DNA of 41,237 bases from NCBI GenBank assembly GCA_016717345.1, contig JADKFR010000010.1:1-41237 (forward strand). Reading direction: 5' to 3'. The DNA is from Propionibacteriaceae bacterium. Lineage in GTDB: Bacteria; Actinomycetota; Actinomycetes; Propionibacteriales; Propionibacteriaceae. The position numbers and the translations under genes were made by a program. The notes beneath the pieces are model-generated. The model was given only the letters and a program-made list of their open reading frames with translations, was not told the origin of the DNA and ran no database searches. Positions 17,124 to 24,818 of the stretch are shown piece after piece (positions within the stretch are counted from its first letter, which is position 1; every line of letters begins with the position of its first letter).

Positions 17124-18085
17124 CACGGCCAGCGCGCGGCCAGTGACATCAACGACAGCGAGGCGAGGATCGCGAAGAACAACGCGTAGCCCGCGTACTG
17201 CTCTGTGACCTCTTGATCGACCTTGACGTAGCCCACCGACTTGGCGATCGAGGAGTAGACGTCCTTGAGCTCGTTGCTCGATCCGGCGGCGAACTTCTTG
17301 CCCCCGGAGATGCGCGCCACGTTCTCCAGTTCCTGGTGGTTCACCGGGACGGGCTCCCGCCGTCCATTGCTGACGACGTAGCCGTTGGCTGTGCCGTAGG
17401 CGATCGCGTAGATCGGGATGCGCTGCTCCTTGGCCTGGCGGGCAGCGGTCGCCGAAGGCCGTCCGATGTTGGTGTAGCCGTCGCTGAGCAGGACGATGGC
17501 CCCGGGCGCCGGCTCATCGGGGTGATCGGGGTCCGGTGGTGCCTGGGCCATCGCGTCCAGCGCTGAGTAGATTCCTTCGCCGATCGCGGTGGAGGGCATG
17601 ACCTCGAGATTGTCGATGGCGGCCGCCACCACGCCGCGATCCGTCGTCGGGGGGACGACCACGGAGGCCTGGGCCGCGAATTGCACGAGGGCGACGTTGA
17701 AGCCGGCCGGAAGCAACTGCAGAAAATCCTTGGCTGCGCTCTTGGCCGCCGCCAGCCGGTTGGGGGCCACATCCTCGGCCACCATGGATCGGGAGACATC
17801 CAGCGTGAGCACCACGGTTGCCCGCTCCCGCGGCACTTCCACCTCGCCCTTCGGCTGAGCGAAAGCCACGTTCAGCGCAGCCAGGCTGAGAACCGCGGCA
17901 CCCACGGCGATGTGCCGCTTCCACGCCTGCTGTTTGGGTAACACCTTTTCGAGCTTGCTGATGGAACGGGTACTCGCCCGGCGTCGCCTGCGCCAGAGCA
18001 AGAAGGCGTACAGGCCCACGAGCAGCGGGATCAGTACCAGCCACCACAGGCGTTCGGGGCGCATGAACGCCAGGTCCATCACCAT
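17123..18085 (-). CDS. Membrane-anchored von Willebrand factor A protein (BatA-like), copy 2
   Basis: The 320-aa product has two N-terminal membrane helices (about 13-30 and 59-76), a VWA domain and a C-terminal helix (AGYALFFAILASLSLMSL). The metal-ion-dependent adhesion site is complete: DVSRSM at 96-101, a Thr in PPTTDRG and the LLSDGYTN motif. Such proteins hang a VWA domain outside the membrane and work with MoxR ATPases in assembly or stress tolerance (Bat-type systems). It is a tandem paralogue of the next upstream gene with the MIDAS at the same residue number. The start at 18085 shares one base with the upstream stop (TGATG). Confidence 0.9.
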   Translation of the reverse strand: MVMDLAFMRPERLWWLVLIPLLVGLYAFLLWRRRRRASTRSISKLEKVLPKQQAWKRHIAVGAAVLSLAALNVAFAQPKGEVEVPRERATVVLTLDVSRSMVAEDVAPNRLAAAKSAAKDFLQLLPAGFNVALVQFAAQASVVVPPTTDRGVVAAAIDNLEVMPSTAIGEGIYSALDAMAQAPPDPDHPDEPAPGAIVLLSDGYTNIGRPSATAARQAKEQRIPIYAIAYGTANGYVVSNGRREPVPVNHQELENVARISGGKKFAAGSSNELKDVYSSIAKSVGYVKVDQEVTEQYAGYALFFAILASLSLMSLAARWP

Positions 18086-19041
18086 CAGGGCCACCTCGCT
18101 CCCAAGGACACCGCCGCCAGGGCAGCCACCACGGCGAACGCCAGGCCGTAGCCGGCCCACAGCGCGGTTGTCTCCTTCTTGACCTCCACCTGGCCCACCT
18201 CACTGCGGATGTTGTCATAGACCCGGTTCAGCTGGCTGAGGTCCTCGGCGGTGAAACTGCGTCCGCCGGTCGCGCCCGACAGGGACTGCAGCAGCGCTGC
18301 GTCGGGGGGCACCGGCTCCCGCTTGCCGTCCAGATCCACGTACCCGTTCTGGGTTCCGTAGGCGATCGTGTAGATGGGAACACTCGCCTTCTTCGCCGCT
18401 GCCGCCGCCTGGGCCGGCGACCGTCCGCTGGTGTTCTGACCGTCCGAGAGCAGGACGATCGCGCCCGGCGCGACGCTGCCGTCCTCACCCTTGGGGGCCA
18501 TCTGCAGAGCACTCAGGGCGGTGTAGACCGCTTCGCCAACCGACGTGGAGTCCTGAACCTTGAGGCTGCTGACGGCCTGCTGGGCCATCACGCGGTCGGT
18601 GGTCGGCGGCAGCCGGACGGACGGGTTCCCCGACAGGCTGACCAGCGCCAGGTTGTACTTCGCCGGCAACGCCTTGACGAAGCTGAGTGCAGCCTGCTTC
18701 GCGGCGTCGAGGCGGTTCGGCTTCACGTCCGTGGCCTGCATCGACTGCGAGATGTCGATCACGAGCACCACCGTGGCCCGCTCCCGCGGCACCAGCTCGA
18801 CCCCGTTCGGACGTGCCCAGGCCAGCCCCAGGGCGATCAGGGCCGCCAGCGACAGCCCCACCGCCAGGTGCCGACGCCACTGCGACTGCCGGGGTACCAC
18901 CCGGGACAGGATCGTGGTGTTGGTGTAGCGCATGCCCGTCTTCTTCTTGCGCAGGAGCACCAGGACGTAGACAAGCACCAGGAGCGGCAGCAGCATCAAG
19001 ACCCACAGCCGCTCCGGATTGAGGAAGTCGAGACCGAACAT
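18085..19041 (-). CDS. Membrane-anchored von Willebrand factor A protein (BatA-like), copy 1
   Basis: The 318-aa protein has the same layout as the gene after it: helix at about 11-30, second helix at 58-75, VWA domain with MIDAS DISQSM at 96-101, PPTTDRV, LLSDGQNTSG, and a terminal helix (GYGLAFAVVAALAAVSLGAR). Both copies share the phrases RERATVVL, PPTTDR, PGAIVLLSDG, IYTIAYGT/IYAIAYGT and NGYV, so they arose by tandem duplication. Pairs of VWA proteins after DUF58 are standard in MoxR operons. The ATG at 19041 overlaps the DUF58 stop by one base. Confidence 0.9.
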   Translation of the reverse strand: MFGLDFLNPERLWVLMLLPLLVLVYVLVLLRKKKTGMRYTNTTILSRVVPRQSQWRRHLAVGLSLAALIALGLAWARPNGVELVPRERATVVLVIDISQSMQATDVKPNRLDAAKQAALSFVKALPAKYNLALVSLSGNPSVRLPPTTDRVMAQQAVSSLKVQDSTSVGEAVYTALSALQMAPKGEDGSVAPGAIVLLSDGQNTSGRSPAQAAAAAKKASVPIYTIAYGTQNGYVDLDGKREPVPPDAALLQSLSGATGGRSFTAEDLSQLNRVYDNIRSEVGQVEVKKETTALWAGYGLAFAVVAALAAVSLGARWP

Positions 19042-20090
19042 CAGCGGGTCACCCCCTGCGGCGGGGCGTGCAGCATCGAAGCGGTCCTCCGGTAGGACAG
19101 CACGAAGCGGGCGATGTCGTGGACCCAGTCCCGGTCGGTGCGCAATTGGATATGGGCGACGCCGGCACGGCGGAGAGCGATCCGGATCCGTTCGCGCTGG
19201 GCCGCACTGGCCGCGTCCATCCGCTCCCGGGCGGCATCATCGGAGGTGTTCACATAGCGCTCGAAGTCGGTCTCCGGATCCCGGATCAGCAGGTCCCCCA
19301 CATCGGGCAAGGCGAGCTCGTGGGAGTCGACGACCTCGACGGCCAGCACCTGGTTACGGATCGCCAGATGGCGCATCGCGCGTTCCCAGCCCGGAGGCAC
19401 GTTGGGATCGAGTTCGTCGTCCCCGGCGGTCAGGAAGTCCGAGACCACCACGCGCATGCCGCGGCGGCGTTCCGTCCGTACCAATCGCTCGATGCCCGCG
19501 GTGAGGTCGAAGGATCCCTGCGTCCGATCTGAGACGATCGGCTCGGTGAGCATGCGTCGCAGAAGCCCGTACAGCGCCGTCCGCCCGGAACGAGCCGGGA
19601 GACGCCGGATGGCGTCGGGGCGCATCAGCAGACCACCGAAGCGGTCCCCCATCTTCTGGGAGAGGAACCCGATGGTGGCGATCGCCGCGATCCCGAGGTC
19701 GCGCTTGGTGACCCCCTCGGTCCCCCAGTTCATGGACGGGGTGACGTCCAGCAGGGCCCATACCTCGAGCTCCCGGTCGGCGATCGTGTCCCGCACGTGC
19801 GGGATCGTGGTCCGGGCTGTCACCGCCCAGTCCATCTTCCGCACGTCGTCCTGGCCCGGTTCGTAGACCCGGGCATCGTTCGCCTCCGAGCCCGGACCTG
19901 GCAGCAGGCCTTGGTGGTCGCCATGAAGAAAGCCTTCGAGGCGTCGGACGATGGTGAGTTCAAGGCGCCGCAGGGCGGCTTCCGGGGCGAGTTTGCGCAG
20001 CGGCAGGGTGGCCGTGGTGGGTTCGGTCAGGACGGACCGCACCGCCCCGAGGTCGTCGGGGGGTGGACTGAATCCCGGCTGCTGCGTCAC
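19041..20090 (-). CDS. DUF58 domain protein
   Basis: The 349-aa soluble protein carries the DUF58 signature: RVYEPGQDDVRKMDWAVTAR at 74-93, a degenerate VWA-like strand WALLDVTPSMNWGT at 111-124, then RRGMRVVVSDFL and VLAVEVVDSHELALPDVGDL. DUF58 proteins accompany MoxR ATPases and VWA proteins and are thought to act as adaptors between them. The C-terminal part (RIRIALRRAGVAHIQLRTDR, RFVLSYRR) is conserved. It begins 9 bases after the moxR stop and ends in a TGATG overlap with the first VWA gene. Confidence 0.9.
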   Translation of the reverse strand: MTQQPGFSPPPDDLGAVRSVLTEPTTATLPLRKLAPEAALRRLELTIVRRLEGFLHGDHQGLLPGPGSEANDARVYEPGQDDVRKMDWAVTARTTIPHVRDTIADRELEVWALLDVTPSMNWGTEGVTKRDLGIAAIATIGFLSQKMGDRFGGLLMRPDAIRRLPARSGRTALYGLLRRMLTEPIVSDRTQGSFDLTAGIERLVRTERRRGMRVVVSDFLTAGDDELDPNVPPGWERAMRHLAIRNQVLAVEVVDSHELALPDVGDLLIRDPETDFERYVNTSDDAARERMDAASAAQRERIRIALRRAGVAHIQLRTDRDWVHDIARFVLSYRRTASMLHAPPQGVTR

Positions 20091-20098
20091 GGCGAGGC

Positions 20099-21187
20099 TC
20101 AGCCTCGCACTTCCGGGGTGTACTGGTGCTGGCCGTGGGCGACCTGGCGCTGTTGGGCGTTCCAGACCGGGGTGGGCGGGGGCACCATCGCCACGATGCG
20201 TTCGATCACCTGGGGCGGGGTGATGTCGTCGGCGACGGCGTCGAAGCTCAGCAGCAGCCGGTGTGCCATCACGTCGCGGGCCACCGCCTGGACGTCTGTG
20301 GGGAGCACATAGTCGCGGCCGTGGATCAGGGCCAGGGCGCGGGAAGCGGCGACCAGGCCCAGCGTGGCCCGAGGGCTGCAGCCGACCTGGATCACGTTGA
20401 CGAGGTCCGGCATGCCGAACTCGTCGGGGGTACGGGTGGCGAGAACCAGGCGCACGACGTACTCCGCGACCAGGTTGTGGACGAACACCTCTGAAGCCTG
20501 CTCCTGCAGCGAGCGGACCAACTCGGGGTTGAGCACCGGATTCGGCTTGGGCGGACGGACGCTCATCCGGCGCAGGATCTCGAACTCCTCGTTGCCGCGC
20601 GGGTAGGGCACGTCGACCTTCAGCAGGAAGCGGTCGCGCTGCGCCTCCGGCAGCGGGTAGACGCCCTCGGACTCGATCGGGTTCTGGGTCGCGATCACGA
20701 TGAACGGGTCCGGCACCGGGTGGGTCTTGCCGCCGATCGAGACCTGACCCTCGGCCATCAGTTCGAGCATCGCCGACTGCACCTTGGCGGGAGCCCGGTT
20801 GATCTCATCAGCGAGCACGAAGTTCACGAACACCGGGCCCAGGGCGATGTCGAAGTCTTCACGACTGGCCCGGTAGATCCGGGTACCGACGATGTCGGAG
20901 GGCACCAGGTCGGGGGTGAACTGGATCCGCGCGAACGCTCCGCCGACCACCGTGGCGAAGCTACGGACGGCCATGGTTTTGGCGACCCCCGGGACCCCCT
21001 CAAGAAGGCAGTGGCCCTTGGCCAGCAGCGCCACCATGAGTTGTTCGACCATGTGTTCCTGCCCGACGATGACGCGCTGCACCTGAGCGATGGCCTCACC
21101 GAGAACCTTGGCGGCCTCGGTGGTCGCCGCTTTCGCGGCGGCGGGCTGCGCGGGCTGCGGCGCCTGGGGTTGCATCGGATTGGTCAC
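20099..21187 (-). CDS. MoxR-family AAA+ ATPase
   Basis: MoxR ATPases act as chaperones that load or mature partner proteins with the VWA/DUF58 factors. The 362-aa product has Walker A GVPGVAKT at 64-71, Walker B VLADEINRA at 124-132, sensor 1 ATQNPIE and the sensor 2 region with GCSPRATLGL, all typical. A Gln/Ala/Pro-rich N-terminal tail of about 20 residues precedes the domain. The GTG at 21187 is chosen because AGGAG lies 7 nt upstream; a longer frame to 21232 has no such site. It is the first gene of the five-gene minus-strand operon. Confidence 0.92.
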   Translation of the reverse strand: MTNPMQPQAPQPAQPAAAKAATTEAAKVLGEAIAQVQRVIVGQEHMVEQLMVALLAKGHCLLEGVPGVAKTMAVRSFATVVGGAFARIQFTPDLVPSDIVGTRIYRASREDFDIALGPVFVNFVLADEINRAPAKVQSAMLELMAEGQVSIGGKTHPVPDPFIVIATQNPIESEGVYPLPEAQRDRFLLKVDVPYPRGNEEFEILRRMSVRPPKPNPVLNPELVRSLQEQASEVFVHNLVAEYVVRLVLATRTPDEFGMPDLVNVIQVGCSPRATLGLVAASRALALIHGRDYVLPTDVQAVARDVMAHRLLLSFDAVADDITPPQVIERIVAMVPPPTPVWNAQQRQVAHGQHQYTPEVRG

Positions 21188-21447
21188 ACCGGACTCCTGC
21201 TCATCATCTGCGGCTGCAAGGCTGCCGACCACGATACCGGCCCGGCCTAGCCATCACCTGTGGGCTCGGCGCGGCTCGCCACGTGGGTGCCTGCACCATC
21301 GGCTTCGCTGGTCGAGCCGCCACGCCCGCTTCCGGTCCCCCGGGACGCCACCGAAGCAGGCGATGGGTCACCCTCGGCAGGACAACCGCTCGCGGCTCGC
21401 CGCGGCGCGACAGGGCTCCTGGGTCGGTTTGGCACAATGGTCCTGCG
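21188..21447. other. Divergent intergenic region of moxR and membrane protein gene
   Basis: About 260 bases without a supported gene. It must carry the divergent promoters of the MoxR operon and of the Pro/Ser-tail protein gene. No strong -35/-10 pair could be identified; TTGGCACAAT at about 21429-21438 is a weak candidate on the plus strand. Confidence 0.35.
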
Positions 21448-21480
21448 ATGCGGGACCCGCCCGCGCGACGATGGGACGCG

Positions 21481-22350
21481 ATGACAACCCCTGAGCCACC
21501 CCGGCTGTCGCCCCTGTGGCGCGACGACCCCCCGAAGGTTGGTGACTTCTGGCTCGATGCGCGCCTGACCGCGAGCCCTTCGGGGGTGGCCTTCGTGGCC
21601 CACGACGCCCAGAACACCACCGTCATGGTCGTGCTGTTGTCCGAGGGCGCCGCCGCCGATCCGGCGGCCCGCGACCGGTTGGCCGGTGCCGTCGACAAGA
21701 TGCACATCGACACCGTGGTCGCCCGCGGGGGCCAGGGCCAGGACTCCGGACGGCTCGGCCATCGCGTCCGGCATCCAGAGGCGGATGACCCAGCCGACCC
21801 GGCCGGTGCACCGTCAGCGCCGTGGGTGGCGCTGGCTTACGACGGGACCTCTGCAGCCCTGACGGAGGCGGATCGCGTCCTGGCCGAGGTGGACCTGTCG
21901 CGCGTTGCTGAGTTGGGCCGGCCGACCGGACCCGGGTACCGGTTGCATTGGATCGATCGGGTGCGTCCCGGGATCGCGCGGCTGTGGCCGCTCCCCTGGC
22001 CCGGGCGGCATGACCGTGGAGGGCCGCTGACGATCCTGGTGTCCTGGCTGCTGATGATGCTGCTGGCCGCCCTGGCCGTCCTGATCGCGATTCTGATCTT
22101 CCAGCAGGCGCCGCAGGAACAGCCGCCTCCCCCGGTACCGCCGACGGCGTCCAGCAGCGCCAGCGGATCGCCGCCGCCCTCGTCCTCGCCGTCGCCGGGG
22201 TCAGCGTCCCCCTCGCCGTCGCCGAACTCCGCGTCCCCTTCCCCCGCCTCGCCGTCGCCTGCGTCGGCATCGCCGTCACCCGGGTCTCCGTCCCCCTCCG
22301 GCGGCGGTTCCCCCTCGCCGAATTCCAGGCTGTGGCTCGGCCCCGCCTGA
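21481..22350 (+). CDS. Single-pass membrane protein with Pro/Ser-rich outer tail
   Basis: The 289-aa protein has an N-terminal soluble region of about 180 residues (RLSPLWRDDPPKVGDFWLDA, VAFVAHDAQNTTVMVVLLSE, LHWIDRVRPGIARLWPLPW), one membrane helix at about 183-207 (TILVSWLLMMLLAALAVLIA), and a tail from 211 that is almost only Pro, Ser, Gly and Ala with repeating PSPS units. The layout suggests a cytoplasmic domain and a tail reaching into the cell wall. I do not recognise the soluble domain, though it resembles conserved actinobacterial hypotheticals near MoxR operons. The ATG at 21481 is used; an ATG at 21448 in the same frame, 9 nt after CACAAT, could be a leaderless start. It overlaps the next gene by 19 nt. 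Confidence 0.75.
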   Translation: MTTPEPPRLSPLWRDDPPKVGDFWLDARLTASPSGVAFVAHDAQNTTVMVVLLSEGAAADPAARDRLAGAVDKMHIDTVVARGGQGQDSGRLGHRVRHPEADDPADPAGAPSAPWVALAYDGTSAALTEADRVLAEVDLSRVAELGRPTGPGYRLHWIDRVRPGIARLWPLPWPGRHDRGGPLTILVSWLLMMLLAALAVLIAILIFQQAPQEQPPPPVPPTASSSASGSPPPSSSPSPGSASPSPSPNSASPSPASPSPASASPSPGSPSPSGGGSPSPNSRLWLGPA

Positions 22351-23135
22351 TCGTGTCCGACCTGGACGGCACCTTCCTGGCGCCGGACGGTTCGATCCCG
22401 TCCCTCAACGTCGAGGCGGTCCGCCGGGCGGCCGGGCTGGGGGTGGGGTTCGTCGCCGCCACCGGACGTCCGACCCGGTGGTTGGACGTACTCGCAGAGC
22501 TCGGGACAGCCCAGCCGCTGGTGATCGCCGCCAACGGGGCCGTGCTGTGGGACCAGGCTGCCCACGTAGTGGTGGAGGCGATCGGGATCGAGGTCGGCCT
22601 GCTGAGCAGCGTCCTTGAGACGCTACGCAACGCCATCCCGGGGCTCACCTTCGGTGTCGAGACCCCGGACGGTTTTGCCTGTGAGCCCGCTTGCCCGGCG
22701 GCTCGGCGAGGTGCCGCTGAGTTGGCCCTGTCCGAGGCGGGACTGATGAGGATTTCCGGACCGGTGGTGAAACTACTCGGCTTCCACCCCGGCTTCGAGG
22801 CCGGGCCGTTGGCAGACGCGGCGGAACAGGTTGTCGGGGGCCTCGTCACCGTCACGCACTCAGCCAGGGAGGGCCGCTACGGCCTGGTCGAGATCAGCGC
22901 ACCCGGGGTGTCGAAGGCCTCAGCGCTCCAGCGTCTGTGCGCACGCCTTGGGGTCGCTGCCGAGCAGGTGGCGGTCTTCGGGGACATGCCCAACGACGCC
23001 GACATGCTCGCCTGGGCCGGTCTACCGCACGTGGTGGCGAATGCCCATCCGGCACTGCTGGCTGCCGGGTTCCCCGTCGTCGGTTCCAACGCCGACGCCG
23101 GGGTGGGCCTGGCCATTCACGCTTTGCTGCAATGA
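22332..23135 (+). CDS. Cof-type HAD-superfamily phosphatase
   Basis: The 267-aa enzyme has the HAD motifs: DLDGTF at 10-15 (nucleophile Asp10, acid Asp12), ATGRPTRW (motif II Thr), Lys in ISAPGVSKASALQRL (motif III) and GDMPNDADML (motif IV). The Cof-type IIB cap lies between motifs II and III. Such enzymes dephosphorylate sugar phosphates, FMN or PLP-like compounds; the substrate is not evident. The GTG at 22332 lies inside the Ser/Pro-coding tail of the previous gene (19-nt overlap), so the two are probably coupled. Confidence 0.9.
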   Translation: MARPRLIVSDLDGTFLAPDGSIPSLNVEAVRRAAGLGVGFVAATGRPTRWLDVLAELGTAQPLVIAANGAVLWDQAAHVVVEAIGIEVGLLSSVLETLRNAIPGLTFGVETPDGFACEPACPAARRGAAELALSEAGLMRISGPVVKLLGFHPGFEAGPLADAAEQVVGGLVTVTHSAREGRYGLVEISAPGVSKASALQRLCARLGVAAEQVAVFGDMPNDADMLAWAGLPHVVANAHPALLAAGFPVVGSNADAGVGLAIHALLQ

Positions 23136-23164
23136 TCCGCGTTCCAGCCCTGTGCACCGTCAGA

Positions 23165-23187
23165 GATCTGTAATATTGTCGTGACAA
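23165..23187 (+). promoter_or_regulatory. Candidate promoter with palindromic operator
   Basis: TAATAT (23171-23176) looks like a -10 box in a rare AT-rich spot. It abuts the inverted repeat TTGTC-GT-GACAA (23176-23187), placed where a repressor would block the start site, 34 nt before the cytidylate-kinase-like gene. The -35 box is unclear. Confidence 0.45.
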
Positions 23188-23220
23188 TCAGCGCAGGACG
23201 TCAGTGAGAGGATTCCCACC

Positions 23221-23871
23221 ATGGCAGTAATCACGGTCTCAAGGCAGCTCGGGAGCCACGGAGCCCGCATCGCTCGGGCTTTGGCCCGGGATCTGGGATG
23301 GGAGTTCGCCGACAAGTACACCATCAACCGGGTGATCCGTCAGTATGGCCTGACCCGGCTGGATGACCTGTACACCAAGCCGCCGAAACTGCGCGAACTG
23401 TTCGACCAGAACAGCCAGGTGACCATCGAGATGATGAACGAGACGATCGCAGCGATCGCAGCCCGCGGAAACGTGGTGATCCTTGGCCGTGGCGGCTTCG
23501 TGGTCCTCAAAGGCTTCGCCGACGTCCTCAACGTCTTCGTCGAGGCTCCCTCCGAGGTCCGCGTGGCCCGCATCGCCCAGCGCGACAAGCTCGAAGCCGA
23601 AACCGCCATGGCGAAGGTGCAGGCTGATGACAAACTGCGCCAGAAGTTCATGTCGCTGTACTACGGTGCCGACTGGGCCAAAGCGGACAACTACGACCTC
23701 GTGGTGGACACGCAGTCGCTGCCCGACGCCGACGCAGTCGCCCAGATCCGGACGGCGCTCACCGCGCTGCCGGCGCCGGCCGCCGGCGCCAAGCTTGCCG
23801 CCGACCTCGCCGTCGACCACGTACTCGCTCAGACCGTCGACGAGGTCATGGCCACGATGAGGATCTCGTAG
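23221..23871 (+). CDS. Cytidylate kinase-like family protein
   Basis: The 216-aa protein belongs to the cytidylate-kinase-like family (Pfam Cytidylate_kin2). It starts MAVITVSRQLGSHGARIARA, where the SRQxGS loop takes the place of a standard P-loop. Typical later blocks are GWEFADKYTINRVIRQYGL, IAARGNVVILGRGGFVVLKG, VFVEAPSEVRVARIAQRDKL (LID region) and YYGADWAKADNYDLVVDTQS. Family members are AAA-like nucleoside or nucleotide kinases of uncertain substrate. The AGAGGA about 9 nt upstream supports the ATG at 23221. It ends at a strong hairpin terminator and appears to be a single-gene unit. Confidence 0.87.
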   Translation: MAVITVSRQLGSHGARIARALARDLGWEFADKYTINRVIRQYGLTRLDDLYTKPPKLRELFDQNSQVTIEMMNETIAAIAARGNVVILGRGGFVVLKGFADVLNVFVEAPSEVRVARIAQRDKLEAETAMAKVQADDKLRQKFMSLYYGADWAKADNYDLVVDTQSLPDADAVAQIRTALTALPAPAAGAKLAADLAVDHVLAQTVDEVMATMRIS

Positions 23872-23902
23872 TCACCCAACCCTGAGCTGGCAGTAGCTGC
23901 GA

Positions 23903-23931
23903 CGCGGGCGGCGTCCTCGACGCCGCCCGCG
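23903..23931 (+). terminator. Strong hairpin terminator
   Basis: CGCGGGCGGCGTC and GACGCCGCCCGCG form a perfect 13-bp stem with a CTC loop, 32 nt after the kinase stop codon. Only TTGTG follows, so it is a GC-type (U-poor) terminator as common in actinobacteria. Confidence 0.8.
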
Positions 23932-24023
23932 TTGTGCGCCCTGGAGTCCCCACCGCAGCCGGGTGCCCGTCCCCGGAGACCGTCGCTGCTGGGATCGCCT
24001 CACGGGCCGGGCAGAATGGACGC

Positions 24024-24536
24024 ATGCCGCTCCCCTTCACCCGTCCGCATCTCGAGGCGGACGTGGGCCGCTCCTTGGCTGCCTTCCTGGGATCCCGTCC
24101 GCGCATCCTGGCGTGGTCCCGCACCACCACGGGGTACCTGGTCGGGCTTCCCGACCGGTTCGCTCACCAGGTGGACGGGGCCTGGGCCCAGACACCCTGG
24201 CATCAGATCCAGCGCGGACATTGGGACGAGAAGACCAGTTCGCTGACCTGGACGGACGCCGACGGCCGGGATTGCCAGGCGAGCCTGTCGCACCCCGGAC
24301 GATTCCCGGAGCTGTTCACCGAGCGGGTGACGGCGAGTGTGCTGTTCCAGCGTCGCGTGGACCTGGGCCGTGGGCGCTACCTCATTGTCGCCCTCCGCCG
24401 CGAACTCGGTGGATCGAGCACCCAGACGCACTGGACTGTGGTTCCCGGCGGCGGCGCCGACCTGCAGGAACCCGGCGCCCGAGCGGCGGCCGACCAGGCT
24501 CTCGCCGCGACCCGCGCCGAGTACGACATCGCCTGA
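24024..24536 (+). CDS. Conserved actinobacterial hypothetical protein
   Basis: The 170-aa soluble protein starts MPLPFTRPHLEADVGRSLAA and contains RILAWSRTTTGYLVGLPDRF, WHQIQRGHWDEKTSSLTWTD, FPELFTERVTASVLFQRRVD and RYLIVALRREL. The alternating strands and the WHQIQ/WDE tryptophans resemble a small beta-barrel fold seen in actinobacterial hypotheticals that lie beside tRNA-Asn. No catalytic motif is seen and the function is unknown. The start follows GGGCAGAATGGACGC without a clear ribosome-binding site. Confidence 0.7.
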   Translation: MPLPFTRPHLEADVGRSLAAFLGSRPRILAWSRTTTGYLVGLPDRFAHQVDGAWAQTPWHQIQRGHWDEKTSSLTWTDADGRDCQASLSHPGRFPELFTERVTASVLFQRRVDLGRGRYLIVALRRELGGSSTQTHWTVVPGGGADLQEPGARAAADQALAATRAEYDIA

Positions 24537-24571
24537 TGTTCTGGTAACGTACCGACTCGCGTTGATCGCAA

Positions 24572-24646
24572 TCCCCTGTAGCTCAATTGGCAGAGCGTCG
24601 GACTGTTAATCCGTAGGTTCCTGGTTCGAGTCCAGGCGGGGAGCCA
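24572..24646 (+). tRNA. tRNA-Asn (anticodon GUU), acceptor stem one base short
   Basis: The D arm (GCTC...GAGC), the anticodon loop CTGTTAA and the T arm (CCTGG-TTCGAGT-CCAGG) are normal; G73 and CCA are encoded. The 5' acceptor strand is TCCCCTG but the 3' strand is CGGGGA, one base short, leaving T6 unpaired. A T-T mismatch also closes the anticodon stem. The usual actinobacterial tRNA-Asn has CGGGGGA here. Confidence 0.9.
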
Positions 24647-24818
24647 GCAGAAAAGTCGCCTTGGCTAGGCAAAACACCAGCCGGGGCGCCTTTGGTTTTG
24701 CACCCCGGGCAATGCGCGGGCACTTCGACGGCCGAATCTCGGCCTGCTGCCAGGCAACCGCCGCCTGCGGCCGGGCAACCGCCCTCAGCGGAGGCCCCGT
24801 CTGAGGAAGTCACTGCCG
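24647..24818. other. Gap between tRNA-Asn and MFS gene
   Basis: No gene is supported. CCGGGG (24682-24687) and CCCCGG pair across an 18-nt loop and could be a two-way terminator. The phrase GGCAACCGCC occurs twice near 24757-24783, a short imperfect direct repeat. Confidence 0.35.

Noticed and set aside
21429..21480. Leaderless start at 21448 for the Pro/Ser-tail protein
   Set aside because: Possible but the CACAAT box is weak and no -35 is seen; the downstream ATG was kept and the alternative noted.
21623..22855. 410-codon minus-strand frame
   Set aside because: It is antisense to the Pro/Ser-tail protein and HAD genes; low-complexity Arg/Thr text only.
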